64,000 nucleotides of DNA from Marinobacter flavimaris (lineage in GTDB: Bacteria; Pseudomonadota; Gammaproteobacteria; Pseudomonadales; Oleiphilaceae), in assembly GCF_002933295.1 (NCBI RefSeq), contig NZ_PSSW01000002.1, positions 1 through 64,000 of the forward strand, given 5' to 3'. Below, piece after piece: positions 1-7,267 of this stretch. Made by a program: the position numbers and the translations under genes. A model generated the notes under the pieces. The model was not told the origin of the DNA, searched no databases, and was given only the letters and a program-made list of their open reading frames with translations. The first letter of the stretch is position 1. Each line of letters starts with the position of its first letter.

Positions 1-192
1 CGGATCAGAGACCGCATGGAATTCCTTCAATTCCCATTTCTGCCCAGTTTCTTTTACGATTTGGCCTGTATATCCTTCGTGGTTGCAATTGTGCTCGGTC
101 AATCTGTGTTGGGGTTTACGGGTAGTTATTCCGATTTTGTAAAGGTCAGGATCGGACGGGTGTATTAATACATAGATATAACCTGACTTCAT
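1..192 (-). CDS. GIY-YIG / T5orf172-type nuclease-domain protein, partial
   Basis: The first 64 codons of a minus-strand gene that runs off the left edge. The N-terminus reads KSGYIYVLIHPS, then LYKIGITTRK with a downstream Q-H-R-L. This matches the GIY-x(n)-YIG core of the T5orf172 (Mug113-like) branch of GIY-YIG domains, where YIG is often replaced by KIG. The start is ATG at 192 with an AGAGGG ribosome binding site about 5 bases upstream. Such domains occur in phage and mobile-element proteins, which fits the accessory setting. The C-terminus is missing, so nuclease activity cannot be judged. Confidence 0.6.
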   Translation of the reverse strand, partial: MKSGYIYVLIHPSDPDLYKIGITTRKPQHRLTEHNCNHEGYTGQIVKETGQKWELKEFHAVSDP

Positions 193-214
193 TTTACCCT
201 CTGTATTCGTCTGG

Positions 215-248
215 GGTCAGAGCAAAAATCCATTGCAAACCTCTGACC
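215..248. repeat. Short inverted repeat, REP/RAYT-like solo element
   Basis: GGTCAGAG at 215-222 is mirrored by CTCTGACC at 241-248 around an AT-rich 18-base loop. The flank reads TCTGGGGTCAGAG. This looks like the short GGGGTCAGAG-type repeats seen beside REP-associated transposase genes. No transposase is present here. It lies between the two small minus-strand genes and could act as a weak terminator. Confidence 0.4.
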
Positions 249-336
249 TAAACTCGTAACTCCTTGGACACGTAACAGAGCACAGCGGCGACTGGTAACG
301 GTCCGGTGACCAAAGGCCACGCACTGATGCGCCTGG

Positions 337-522
337 TTATGTGGGCCCAGCTATTTCCTCTAGGTTCATGATTAAATCGTGTTTCACCAATCTGGTGGTG
401 CCGTCAGCTCTTTCTACTCGATATGATTGCGGCGTTACTTTTATGCAGGTAACGCCATTTTCATACTCGATTTCATAGTGGCCCGTTGCAAAGGCGACGT
501 TGTAAGTTTTGCCTACTTCCAT
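337..522 (-). CDS. Hypothetical small protein, 61 aa
   Basis: A 61-residue acidic protein with no signal peptide or membrane segment. The pattern of short alternating hydrophobic strands (YNVAFATG, YEIEYENGVTCIKVT, YRVERADGTTRLV) suggests a small beta-sheet fold. The start at 522 has a good AAGAGGGG ribosome binding site 8-9 bases upstream, which is the main support for a real gene. No family recognised. It is transcribed toward the GIY-YIG gene. Confidence 0.45.
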   Translation of the reverse strand: MEVGKTYNVAFATGHYEIEYENGVTCIKVTPQSYRVERADGTTRLVKHDLIMNLEEIAGPT

Positions 523-639
523 CTCGAAATCCCCTCTTAACCTGAACCCTCATTAACGGTATCAGTTTTTGTTCGAGGAGATTTTCATGCTTGTAACTGT
601 TCCCACTGACACCATTAATGAAATTTAATGCTCTGCCAT

Positions 640-716
640 GAGCTCAGTGCACATATCGCCAGCGCACAACGGCGTGATCTTGCACAGATTTGGCCAAAAC
701 TTTCGGCACTGAGCTC
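640..716. repeat. Inverted repeat with 11-base arms downstream of the merR remnant
   Basis: GAGCTCAGTGC at 640-650 is exactly inverted as GCACTGAGCTC at 706-716 with 55 bases between. The rest of 523-848 holds no credible gene on either strand apart from the hairpin repeat described separately. It could be the scar of a small insertion or a hairpin. Confidence 0.4.
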
Positions 717-788
717 TTCACAGGTGTATTGCTAGAGGCAGGTGTTTGCCTTTTTCGAGAGATTTTGGGGGGCTCACTGGAGCGGCGT

Positions 789-848
789 GAATGTCCGATT
801 TTGTTGAACGTTCTCGTGAGGTCTCGGAGGGTCGCAAAGCGAACATTC
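789..848. repeat. 60-bp hairpin repeat, copy A (inside merR remnant)
   Basis: The left arm GAATGTCCGATTTTGTT and the right arm AAAGCGAACATTC are imperfectly complementary and enclose about 30 bases. A second copy of the same design lies at 4658-4715; the right ends agree over 19 bases with one difference (GGTCGCAAAGCG[A/G]ACATTC-type). MerR homology on the minus strand stops exactly where this element begins, so it looks like an insertion. It carries no gene. Confidence 0.6.
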
Positions 849-994
849 GAAGTGATGCCCAGAGTGCCATCTTCCAGCCGTAACAGGCCACGGATTTCGT
901 TGCGACTGAAACCCAGCTACTGCGCCGTTTTCACAAACGTCAGCCTATCAAACTCGCCAGAAACTATGCGTCTGTTAAATAGAGGTATTTGAAG
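849..994 (-). pseudogene. MerR-family regulator remnant
   Basis: On the minus strand one frame reads SGEFDRLTFVKTAQ, a TAG stop at 917-919, then LGFSRNEIRGLLRLEDGT. This is the linker and second DNA-binding half of a MerR-type regulator (family pattern: RLRFIKxAQxLGFSLxEIRxLLxLxDG). The N-terminal helix-turn-helix is absent. The frame follows the stop codon of the neighbouring Met-rich gene directly. The metal-binding C-terminus is lost at the hairpin repeat. It is probably the remnant of a metal sensor (CadR/PbrR/ZntR type) that once served the two MerR-type promoters nearby. Confidence 0.7.
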
Positions 995-1003
995 GCTTCT
1001 CGA

Positions 1004-1471
1004 TCACTCTACCTTTAGATTCTGCTGGTATTGCAGCATTTGCTCCATCATCAGCTGCATTTGATCCATGCGCTCCTGCATCATCTGAATTTGTTTCTCG
1101 TTAGACAGACTACCACCATTCTTTGATTTACCGCCGCCGTTCATCATGTGCTGACCTCCCATCATGCCGTTTTGTCCACGCATCATGCCGGGGCCCATCA
1201 TACCGTGATGCATAAAACCCATTTGCTCTTGCATCGCCTCCCTGTGTTCTCGCATCAATCGTTGCCGTTCTTGCGGTGAAGCTTCATCAGGAATGCGTTG
1301 CATCAGCTGGTTCATGTGGGACCAGTTCTGGTGCATCTGCTGCATTTGCTCCTGATCCATCATCATGCCAGGACCATGCCCTTGCCATGAGCCTTGATCA
1401 CCATGCGCTAGTACGAATGCAGGAAAAACCAACAACGCAGCGGTTGCTGTAAGTCCTTTAAATGAAATCAT
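1004..1471 (-). CDS. Exported Met/His/Gln-rich protein
   Basis: 155 residues from the ATG at 1471, which has GAGGG 9 bases upstream; a longer reading from 1522 lacks a ribosome binding site. A signal peptide (ISFKGLTATAALLVFPAFVLA) is followed by HGDQG. The mature part is rich in Met, Gln and His: MMMDQEQMQQMHQ, a run of HHGMMGPGMM repeats, and a C-terminal amphipathic QMMQERMDQMQLMMEQMLQ helix. Methionine clusters of this kind bind Cu(I)/Ag(I) in periplasmic proteins, so a copper buffer or sensor role is inferred. No named family recognised with confidence. It is divergent from the CDF gene at 1644. Confidence 0.7.
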   Translation of the reverse strand: MISFKGLTATAALLVFPAFVLAHGDQGSWQGHGPGMMMDQEQMQQMHQNWSHMNQLMQRIPDEASPQERQRLMREHREAMQEQMGFMHHGMMGPGMMRGQNGMMGGQHMMNGGGKSKNGGSLSNEKQIQMMQERMDQMQLMMEQMLQYQQNLKVE

Positions 1472-1579
1472 AAAGTTTACCCTCGAAATAAAATTAGACG
1501 TCCACACCATCGCACTTATCATTGTAGATCTTTATCCAGACAAACGCCGATTTTGACGACTACTAGTGTAGATTAGTTA

Positions 1580-1611
1580 TTGACCCTGTAGTAGCTACAG
1601 GGTTTTAGATT
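1580..1611 (+). promoter_or_regulatory. MerR-type metal-responsive promoter 1
   Basis: The -35 box TTGACC (1580-1585) and -10-like TAGATT (1606-1611) are 20 bases apart. A perfect dyad, ACCCTGTAG-N3-CTACAGGGT (1583-1603), fills the spacer. An over-long spacer holding a dyad is the hallmark of MerR-family (CadR/PbrR/ZntR) promoters. It drives the CDF gene starting at 1644. Confidence 0.75.
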
Positions 1612-1643
1612 GCATCATTTGTACGAGAACCGGAGCCGAGAAA

Positions 1644-2540
1644 ATGAGCAAACCCTGCAATGGGAAGTGTGGCAGTGAAGACTCTGTCGTAGATGACAAG
1701 TTTCAGCGACGCGCCACCGCCGAAACAGGTAGCCAGCTAAGCACCTACAAAATACCAAAAATGGATTGTCCCTCGGAAGAGCGAATGATTCGAATGGCAC
1801 TGACTGGCGTTGAAAACATTCAGTCGCTGTCATTCGATTTATCGGGTCGTACATTGGAAATTATCCACCATGGAGAAACCGGTCCTATTACCAGCAAACT
1901 GGAAAACCTGGGCCTGGGTGCTTCCTTGCAGAAGACAGAAGACGCCAGCGCTGAATCCGTCAGAGCGGCTGAATCGTCTAAGGCCAACGAAAGCGAAGAA
2001 TCCGGCACTTTATGGATACTGCTGGCAATCAACGCTCTGATGTTTCTGGTCGAGATGACGATGGGCCTGATCGCCCAGTCTGCTGGCCTGATTGCAGACT
2101 CGCTAGACATGCTTGCCGATGCCGCCGTCTACGGTCTCGCACTTTACGCCGTTGGACACGGAATCAAAATGCAGGTCAGAGCGGCGCATGTGGCTGGCAT
2201 CCTCCAGCTTATCCTTGCCGCTGGGGTATTGGTTGAAGTTGGCAGGCGCTTTCTGTTTGGGAGTGATCCCCAGTCGTTAATGATGATGGCCGTCGCATCT
2301 GTTGCTCTCATCGCGAATATCAGTTGCCTTCTTCTGATCGCAAAACACCGTGAGGGCGGTGCTCACATGAAAGCCAGCTGGATATTTTCAGCCAACGACG
2401 TGGTCATCAACCTGGGGGTAATACTTGCGGGGCTGCTCGTTGCCTGGACCGGGTCCAACTACCCAGATTTGATTATTGGCGGAATTGTTGGTGGCATCGT
2501 CTTGATGGGTGCCAAACGCATACTGGCACTGAAAGGCTGA
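1644..2540 (+). CDS. CDF-type cation transporter with N-terminal HMA-like domain
   Basis: 298 residues, inner membrane. Residues 1-30 contain CNGKC. Residues ~33-100 resemble a heavy-metal-associated domain with KMDCPSEE in place of GMxCxxC. A Ser/Glu-rich linker leads to six predicted membrane helices from ~residue 123 to the end, organised like a cation diffusion facilitator. The helix-2 metal motif is D-M-L-A-D rather than the H-x3-D of zinc exporters, and helix 5 has N-D-V-V-I-N, so specificity probably differs from ZitB/CzcD. The usual long cytosolic C-terminal domain is missing. It sits behind MerR-type promoter 1 and heads a unit with the DUF3703 gene. Confidence 0.8.
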   Translation: MSKPCNGKCGSEDSVVDDKFQRRATAETGSQLSTYKIPKMDCPSEERMIRMALTGVENIQSLSFDLSGRTLEIIHHGETGPITSKLENLGLGASLQKTEDASAESVRAAESSKANESEESGTLWILLAINALMFLVEMTMGLIAQSAGLIADSLDMLADAAVYGLALYAVGHGIKMQVRAAHVAGILQLILAAGVLVEVGRRFLFGSDPQSLMMMAVASVALIANISCLLLIAKHREGGAHMKASWIFSANDVVINLGVILAGLLVAWTGSNYPDLIIGGIVGGIVLMGAKRILALKG

Positions 2541-2604
2541 ACCTTTCTGGGGCAGGCGGTCGATTATCGGCTTGCCGTTGCCAATCTATGGGGAGTAAAC
2601 GTCA

Positions 2605-2955
2605 ATGCACAGTGAACTGAAGCCATCCTATATTGCGGAGCTTGAGGCGACACGCAGGGCGGAAGGCGCAGGCGATTTCCAGACAGCCTTCACCCATCTG
2701 GAACGTGCCCATATCCTCAGCCAGAAATATGCTCTGGCGCACGCTGCAACCCACTTACGGATGCTCAGACTGGGTTGGCGAACAAGAGACGTTCGTGAGG
2801 TGCTGGGGCAGTTGACCCGAACCATTGCCGCCCTGGTCTTTTCCCGAATTTGGGTTCCGGTCGGAAACACCGGTCGTGCAAACGTCAGCGCGTTTGCACC
2901 CATGCCGGTGCCCGAAGACTTGGCAGAGATACTGGGAATAACGCACGGTCAGTAG
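2605..2955 (+). CDS. DUF3703 family protein
   Basis: 116 residues, cytosolic, no membrane segment. The first half is helical and TPR-like (Y-x3-LEATRRAEGAGDFQTAFTHLERAHILS). It continues ALAHAATHLRMLRLGWRTRDVREVLGQLTR and ends with GRANVSAFAPMPVPEDLAEIL. This is the DUF3703 pattern, a small family recurrently found beside cation exporters and MerR regulators; its function is unknown. It lies 64 bases after the HMA-CDF gene and is probably co-transcribed. Confidence 0.75.
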   Translation: MHSELKPSYIAELEATRRAEGAGDFQTAFTHLERAHILSQKYALAHAATHLRMLRLGWRTRDVREVLGQLTRTIAALVFSRIWVPVGNTGRANVSAFAPMPVPEDLAEILGITHGQ

Positions 2956-2991
2956 GGTTGCTCACAACGTACCGAAGAATCAGCGGCTCCC

Positions 2992-3022
2992 TTGACCCTA
3001 TAGTTGTTACAGGGTTCATAAC
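2992..3022 (+). promoter_or_regulatory. MerR-type metal-responsive promoter 2
   Basis: TTGACC at 2992-2997 is followed by the imperfect dyad ACCCTATAG-N3-TTACAGGGT (2995-3015) and a CATAAC -10-like box (3017-3022), a 19-base spacer. The outer half-sites match promoter 1, so one regulator probably reads both. It drives the CDF gene at 3061. Confidence 0.7.
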
Positions 3023-3060
3023 TAGACCGACATCGTTGTTGATCATTGATAGGGGCAAAA

Positions 3061-3966
3061 ATGCACGATCACAGTCACGGTCACGACCACAGCCATCACT
3101 TCGACACCCATAACCGCTCCTTTGCGATTGCTGTGTTCCTCAACATGCTGTTTGTCGTCATCGAAGCGGTGTACGGGGTCATCTCCGGCTCGCTGGCGCT
3201 GCTTGCCGATGCCGGCCACAACCTCAGCGATGTCATGGGATTAATCATGGCCTGGACGGCCAGCTGGCTGGCCAGCAAAGCGGCAACCTCCGCCAAGACC
3301 TATGGCCTAAAGAAAACCACGATTCTGGCGGCCCTGTTTAACGCTCTGATTCTGATCGCCGCTGTCGGTGGCATTACCTGGGAAGCCCTTCAGCGCCTGA
3401 CAGATCCTGCCGACGTCGCCGGTCTGACCGTGGTGATCGTGGCTGGCATTGGCGTACTGATCAACGGCGCAACCATGATGCTCTTTCTCAAAGGGCAGAA
3501 AGGGGACATCAATATCCGGGGCGCTTTCTTGCATATGGCCGCAGATACCGCAGTGTCGGTCGGCGTCGTGATCTCCGGCACGATACTGATGTTCACCAAC
3601 CTGACCTGGATTGATCCGATTGTGAGCCTCGTTATTGCCGCTGTGATCTTTGTGGGCACCTGGCAGTTACTTAAGGACTCCGTAAACCTGGCGGTGGATG
3701 CTGTTCCCAAGGGGATTGATCCTTCGGCTGTCCATGAGCGTCTTGAAAGTTTGCCAGGAGTAATATCGGCCCATCACCTACACATCTGGGCCCTGAGTAC
3801 CACCGAAAACGCGCTAACCGTTCACCTGGTGAAACCCGACCCCGAGAGTGACGACCAGGTGATCAGTGAGGCCGCTGAAATGCTGAATCAGCACTTTGGC
3901 ATCCAGCATACGACCGTTCAGTGGGAGCGTCGTGAGGGCCAGTGCCCAAATACATTGTTTTGCTGA
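3061..3966 (+). CDS. czcD: Cation diffusion facilitator exporter (CzcD/ZitB type)
   Basis: 301 residues from the ATG at 3061, preceded by AGGGG; a TTG further upstream is less likely. The His-rich start HDHSHGHDHSHH is followed by six membrane helices and a cytosolic C-terminal domain. Both zinc-site motifs are present: H-N-L-S-D in helix 2 and H-M-A-A-D in helix 5. The C-terminal ISAHHLHIWALS and TVHLV fit the family's metallochaperone-like fold. Role: proton-driven export of Zn/Co/Cd from the cytosol. It follows MerR-type promoter 2. The symbol marks the family; the exact metal is not known. Confidence 0.9.
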   Translation: MHDHSHGHDHSHHFDTHNRSFAIAVFLNMLFVVIEAVYGVISGSLALLADAGHNLSDVMGLIMAWTASWLASKAATSAKTYGLKKTTILAALFNALILIAAVGGITWEALQRLTDPADVAGLTVVIVAGIGVLINGATMMLFLKGQKGDINIRGAFLHMAADTAVSVGVVISGTILMFTNLTWIDPIVSLVIAAVIFVGTWQLLKDSVNLAVDAVPKGIDPSAVHERLESLPGVISAHHLHIWALSTTENALTVHLVKPDPESDDQVISEAAEMLNQHFGIQHTTVQWERREGQCPNTLFC

Positions 3967-4176
3967 ATGTTGAAAAAGATGGCGCACGCTTAGTGGCAGC
4001 CCCTGCATCTAGGGTAGCCTAATGAACGCCCTCCTCTTTTCCTAATCATGAGATTCGGAATGGGCACGCTCTCTCATGTCAGATAATTCGTTTTGATTCA
4101 AATAAACGCAAGGCATAGTAATAACTTATAACGCAGAAAGCAGCAGTGCGTCTCACGGGTTCGCTGACCTGACTTG

Positions 4177-4593
4177 TTATTTATGGTTTTGATTGGAGCA
4201 AGTCGCCACATACCAGTAAGCTGCAAATATCCCATAAATGAAGTTCAAGGTGATCACAACCATTGGCATAGTGATGCCAAACTCCAAACCCAGTACACCC
4301 TTGTTCATTGAAGGAAAAACAACAAGGAGCACCATTGCTGAGGGAAAGATACTAGCCGCCATGCCACGTAATATGGTGCGATCTTTCCAAACGGGTATTA
4401 GTAATAGCAGCATCCACAACCCACCCCAGATCATTCGCTGATACAACCAAGGTGCGGTGAAATCCGGTTTCATTGAAATACCAATAAGATCTGATAACCC
4501 TACCTTCCCCATAAACCAGATATTGAAGCTGTCCAAAAGCCCGCCTAAGGCTCCGCCTGTAAACGCCCCACTTATGTTACGAACGTATTTCAT
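4177..4593 (-). CDS. Hypothetical four-helix membrane protein
   Basis: 138 residues from an ATG at 4593 (MKYVRNISGAFTGGALGG). A longer reading from 4713 would run through the hairpin repeat at 4658-4715 and is rejected. There are four predicted membrane helices: the Gly-rich first helix, WGGLWMLLLLIPVW, ASIFPSAMVLLVVFP and a C-terminal VVITLNFIYGIFAAYWYVA. The tail is short (TCSNQNHK). No family recognised with confidence and no charged transporter motif is visible. It is isolated and convergent with the czcD-like gene. Confidence 0.6.
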   Translation of the reverse strand: MKYVRNISGAFTGGALGGLLDSFNIWFMGKVGLSDLIGISMKPDFTAPWLYQRMIWGGLWMLLLLIPVWKDRTILRGMAASIFPSAMVLLVVFPSMNKGVLGLEFGITMPMVVITLNFIYGIFAAYWYVATCSNQNHK

Positions 4594-4657
4594 TAAGCTC
4601 TCCGGGCTTTCTGTGATTCGAGGCAAACCCCAAAGTAACAGCTTACTGGTTTTGGCC

Positions 4658-4715
4658 AATGTTCGCTTTTGTTTAGCTGGGCCCGGAGCATGCCCTGGTC
4701 GCAAAGCGAGCATTC
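4658..4715. repeat. 58-bp hairpin repeat, copy B
   Basis: The left arm AATGTTCGCTTTTGTTTA (4658-4675) and right arm GGTCGCAAAGCGAGCATTC (4697-4715) are imperfectly complementary. It is the same design as copy A at 789-848. The left arm is repeated exactly, 18 bases, at 9112-9129. The surrounding gap 4594-4987 holds no other recognisable feature. Confidence 0.65.
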
Positions 4716-4987
4716 TGTTCCAACCCCTTCAACCACACATAATCCTTCGTCAAGCCTTTGAATGCCTGCGAGATAATACTCTGTCGTATTCGCCCGACTA
4801 GCCAAACGCCACCGTTGCCAGTTCTCCTCCGCGCAAAATAAAACGTTCAGCTAGTCATCGAAAAGTTGATTCCATTTCCGACCGGGCGGGTGTGTTTTGG
4901 AAATAGAAAAGTGCTAGGATCTGTGGAACTGACAGAGTGGTTGTATGTCAGAGCTCATGTCCTCACAGCTTGGTGCGTGAAATCAGG

Positions 4988-5374
4988 ATGTCCGTCAAGA
5001 ACCGCCCAATTATTTGCGTGTTGCTGTCACTGCTTCTGGTGATCAGCGCGCCAGCGTTTGCTTTGTCAAAAGCAACAGCCGGCCAGGCGAAGCCAGCGAT
5101 GGCGGATTGCGGCTCCATGATGATGATGGACCGGGCTGAAGACGCCGCTTACTCGACAGACGCAGAACCGGATTGCGTTTCTTCTCCGGAAATGGCCTGT
5201 CTAAGCGCCACTGGGCCGATCAAATGCGGGGTCAGCGTCAGCCTTGCCCTGTTACCAGAGAACTCCATCGGTTTTAAAGACACCGGCTCCCAAGCAGTAT
5301 TGGCCGCACGAGCGGCCCTTTACCAGGATCCGTTCCTGGCCTCTATTACGCCCCCTCCAGAACATCACTCCTGA
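4988..5374 (+). CDS. Exported Cys-containing hypothetical protein
   Basis: 128 residues from the ATG at 4988 (MSVKNRPIICVLLSLLLVISAPAFA), chosen because it begins a clean signal peptide; the ribosome binding site is weak (CAGG). The mature protein has CGSMMMMD, then four further cysteines in DCVSSPEMACLSATGPIKCGVSVSL, and ends TPPPEHHS. The Cys/Met/His content and the position ahead of the other exported proteins suggest a periplasmic metal-responsive protein. No family recognised. Confidence 0.6.
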   Translation: MSVKNRPIICVLLSLLLVISAPAFALSKATAGQAKPAMADCGSMMMMDRAEDAAYSTDAEPDCVSSPEMACLSATGPIKCGVSVSLALLPENSIGFKDTGSQAVLAARAALYQDPFLASITPPPEHHS

Positions 5375-5484
5375 GTTTTAACCCGGGTTTTTGCCCATCG
5401 TGGCAAGCTCTTTGACGTTAATTCTTGCGACAAAGTCTCGTACTCACGTTCATCCGTAACGAGGCTTTAACCGGAGTGAATCAA

Positions 5485-5790
5485 ATGCGTAATTCAAATC
5501 TCAAGCTCACCGTAACCGCCGCCGTTCTGGCCGGCAGTGTCGCTCTCTTTTCCGCCCTTGCCCATGGCGAGGGCGAAGGCACGTTGGAGGGTCATTCCGA
5601 ACACCATGGCATGATGTCCTCGCACGGCATGGAGGGTAGGGATGGCATGATGGGGATGATGAACATGATGTCGGATATGTCCCCGGAAGACCGTAAAGCC
5701 ATGACCGAGGTGTGCATGAAGATGATGCAGGCTCATGGTGGCGATGGCATGCCAGGCGGCATGAAAGACAAAGCCAACGGCGCCAAATAA
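5485..5790 (+). CDS. Exported Met/His-rich protein
   Basis: 101 residues from the ATG at 5485, with GGAGTG about 8 bases upstream. A signal peptide (KLTVTAAVLAGSVALFSALA) is followed by HGEGEG. The mature protein is dense in Met and His: HSEHHGMMSSHGMEGRDG, MMGMMNMMSDMSPEDR, MKMMQAHGGDGMPGGMK. Its composition resembles the product of 1004-1471, suggesting a second copper/silver-binding periplasmic protein. It is followed 99 bases later by the DUF411 gene. Function is inferred from composition only. Confidence 0.7.
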   Translation: MRNSNLKLTVTAAVLAGSVALFSALAHGEGEGTLEGHSEHHGMMSSHGMEGRDGMMGMMNMMSDMSPEDRKAMTEVCMKMMQAHGGDGMPGGMKDKANGAK

Positions 5791-5889
5791 CCATTTGGGC
5801 ACCCTCATGAACTGAAGCTCTGGCTCGGGGATGCATGCGCATCCCCGAGCTCTGCTCTGCTCATAAGCAATTCCAATCGAGGATTTTCC

Positions 5890-6402
5890 ATGAAGACCAA
5901 GAAACTCGCTCTGTATACGGGTGTAGGCGCTATCCTTATCGGCGCTGGCGCCACCACATTGGCCCTCCAGGCCGACGAATCCGCCCAGCCATCGGGTGCT
6001 CTAGCCCAGAGTGGAGAGGCAGGCCAGGCCATCACCATTTACAAGAGCCCCAATTGCGGTTGCTGCCAGTCCTGGGCCGAGCACCTTGCGGCCAATGGTT
6101 TTGAGACCCGCATCGTTGAAACCGACAACCTTAATGAAATCAAACAGCAGCATGGCGTGCCACGCGATATGGCGTCCTGCCATACCGCGCTGATTGGTGA
6201 TCTGGTGATTGAAGGGCATGTGCCGGCCAATGACATCCTGGCCTACCTTGAGGATCCGCAATTCAACACGACCGGCTTGTCTGTACCCGGAATGCCCCAC
6301 GGCACCCCTGGTATGGAAACCGGCCGGAAGGACGATTACCAGGTCATTGCCTTTAACGCCAATGGCCAGCAACAGGTTTTCCGTGAGCACAAGGATTACT
6401 GA
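5890..6402 (+). CDS. DUF411 metal-binding exported protein
   Basis: 170 residues with a GAGG ribosome binding site. An N-terminal hydrophobic segment (LALYTGVGAILIGAGATTLAL) acts as a signal or anchor. The DUF411 core begins ITIYKSPNCGCCQSW, with C56-G-C-C59, continues LNEIKQQHGVPRDMASCHTALIGDLVIEGHVP (C97, H98) and ends in DILAYLED. DUF411 is a thioredoxin-like family frequently found in copper-resistance loci. The C-terminal extension (LSVPGMPHGTPGMETG) resembles the Met-containing tail common in the family. The next gene starts 11 bases after its stop. Confidence 0.88.
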   Translation: MKTKKLALYTGVGAILIGAGATTLALQADESAQPSGALAQSGEAGQAITIYKSPNCGCCQSWAEHLAANGFETRIVETDNLNEIKQQHGVPRDMASCHTALIGDLVIEGHVPANDILAYLEDPQFNTTGLSVPGMPHGTPGMETGRKDDYQVIAFNANGQQQVFREHKDY

Positions 6403-6412
6403 GGTCAGCCCT

Positions 6413-7267
6413 ATGAGAGCAATGGTTTCCCGCCTGAATTCAGCAGTCTCCGGACTTTTTCTGTTCGCGTTCGTGGCTGTCATGCCGACCCTGGTTCAAG
6501 CCCAGTCTGTGAATGAGGGCCAATCAGTGAGAGCGCTGACGACGGACTCATCTGGCGCTTTGCTGGTGCTTCGGCAGAGCGGTCTGTTTGCCCTGGATAG
6601 CCAGAACACTACCGAGATCCCCCTGCCACCGTCGGATTCCGGCGCCCAGCCCCGGTCCATGGCAAAAGGTGCTGACGGAAGCCTGTACCTTTCAGGGCCT
6701 GGCCTTGGGATCTGGCGCTATGACGAGGCCAGCAAGCGTTGGCAATCCCTCAATGACACCCTGCCGGACCTGGGTGTCACGGCGATTGCCGCCCACGCTA
6801 CCCAAGCCAAAACGCTTTACGCCTATCTCGGTGCAAGTGGCATGTTCCGATCCAGGAACGGGGGTGCCGAATGGGTGAAGGTAGACAGTGGCCCCCGGGA
6901 GCCGGTGCAGGCGTTCCTGCACTCTGATATGCCAGGCAGCATGGAAAGTGGCTGGCTGTTCGCCGGCACCACCCGCGGTGTGGCCCGTTCCATGGACTGT
7001 TTCTGCTTCTGGGGTGACGCCGGCGAATTGCGAGGAACTGTTTCCGCCATTGATTACGATCCTTCGGCCCCGGAAAACGTCTACGCCGTAATCGAGGGGC
7101 AACTTCACCACAGTTCTGACGGTGGCGAAACCTGGGCTGGCCTTGAGATACCCCAAGCGGTGACCGCTCTGACGTTCTCACCCTCGGAAGGACTCGTGGT
7201 GGGCACTAAAAACGGAGAGTTGCTTTCGCGGAACGCCTCTGGCGAATGGGTTCCTGTTTATGAATAA
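6413..7267 (+). CDS. Exported BNR/WD40-like beta-propeller protein
   Basis: 284 residues from the ATG at 6413, with GAGG 8 bases upstream. The signal peptide ends near VMPTLVQAQS. The body consists of repeated beta-blades with Asp-box-like segments such as FRSRNGGAEWVKV and HHSSDGGETWAGL, typical of BNR or photosystem-assembly-factor-like (F510_1955) propellers. There is a Cys pair in SMDCFCFWGD. Function is unknown; propellers of this type in metal loci probably act as periplasmic scaffolds or binding proteins. The stop overlaps the start of the cytochrome gene by 8 bases, implying coupled translation. Confidence 0.75.
   Translation: MRAMVSRLNSAVSGLFLFAFVAVMPTLVQAQSVNEGQSVRALTTDSSGALLVLRQSGLFALDSQNTTEIPLPPSDSGAQPRSMAKGADGSLYLSGPGLGIWRYDEASKRWQSLNDTLPDLGVTAIAAHATQAKTLYAYLGASGMFRSRNGGAEWVKVDSGPREPVQAFLHSDMPGSMESGWLFAGTTRGVARSMDCFCFWGDAGELRGTVSAIDYDPSAPENVYAVIEGQLHHSSDGGETWAGLEIPQAVTALTFSPSEGLVVGTKNGELLSRNASGEWVPVYE

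Noticed and set aside
789..848. Integron attC site
   Set aside because: The hairpin lacks GTTRRRY/RYYYAAC core sites at its ends and no integrase or cassettes are present.
690..992. Plus-strand 100-residue open frame
   Set aside because: Low-complexity Arg/Ser-rich product, runs antisense to the merR remnant and through the hairpin repeat.
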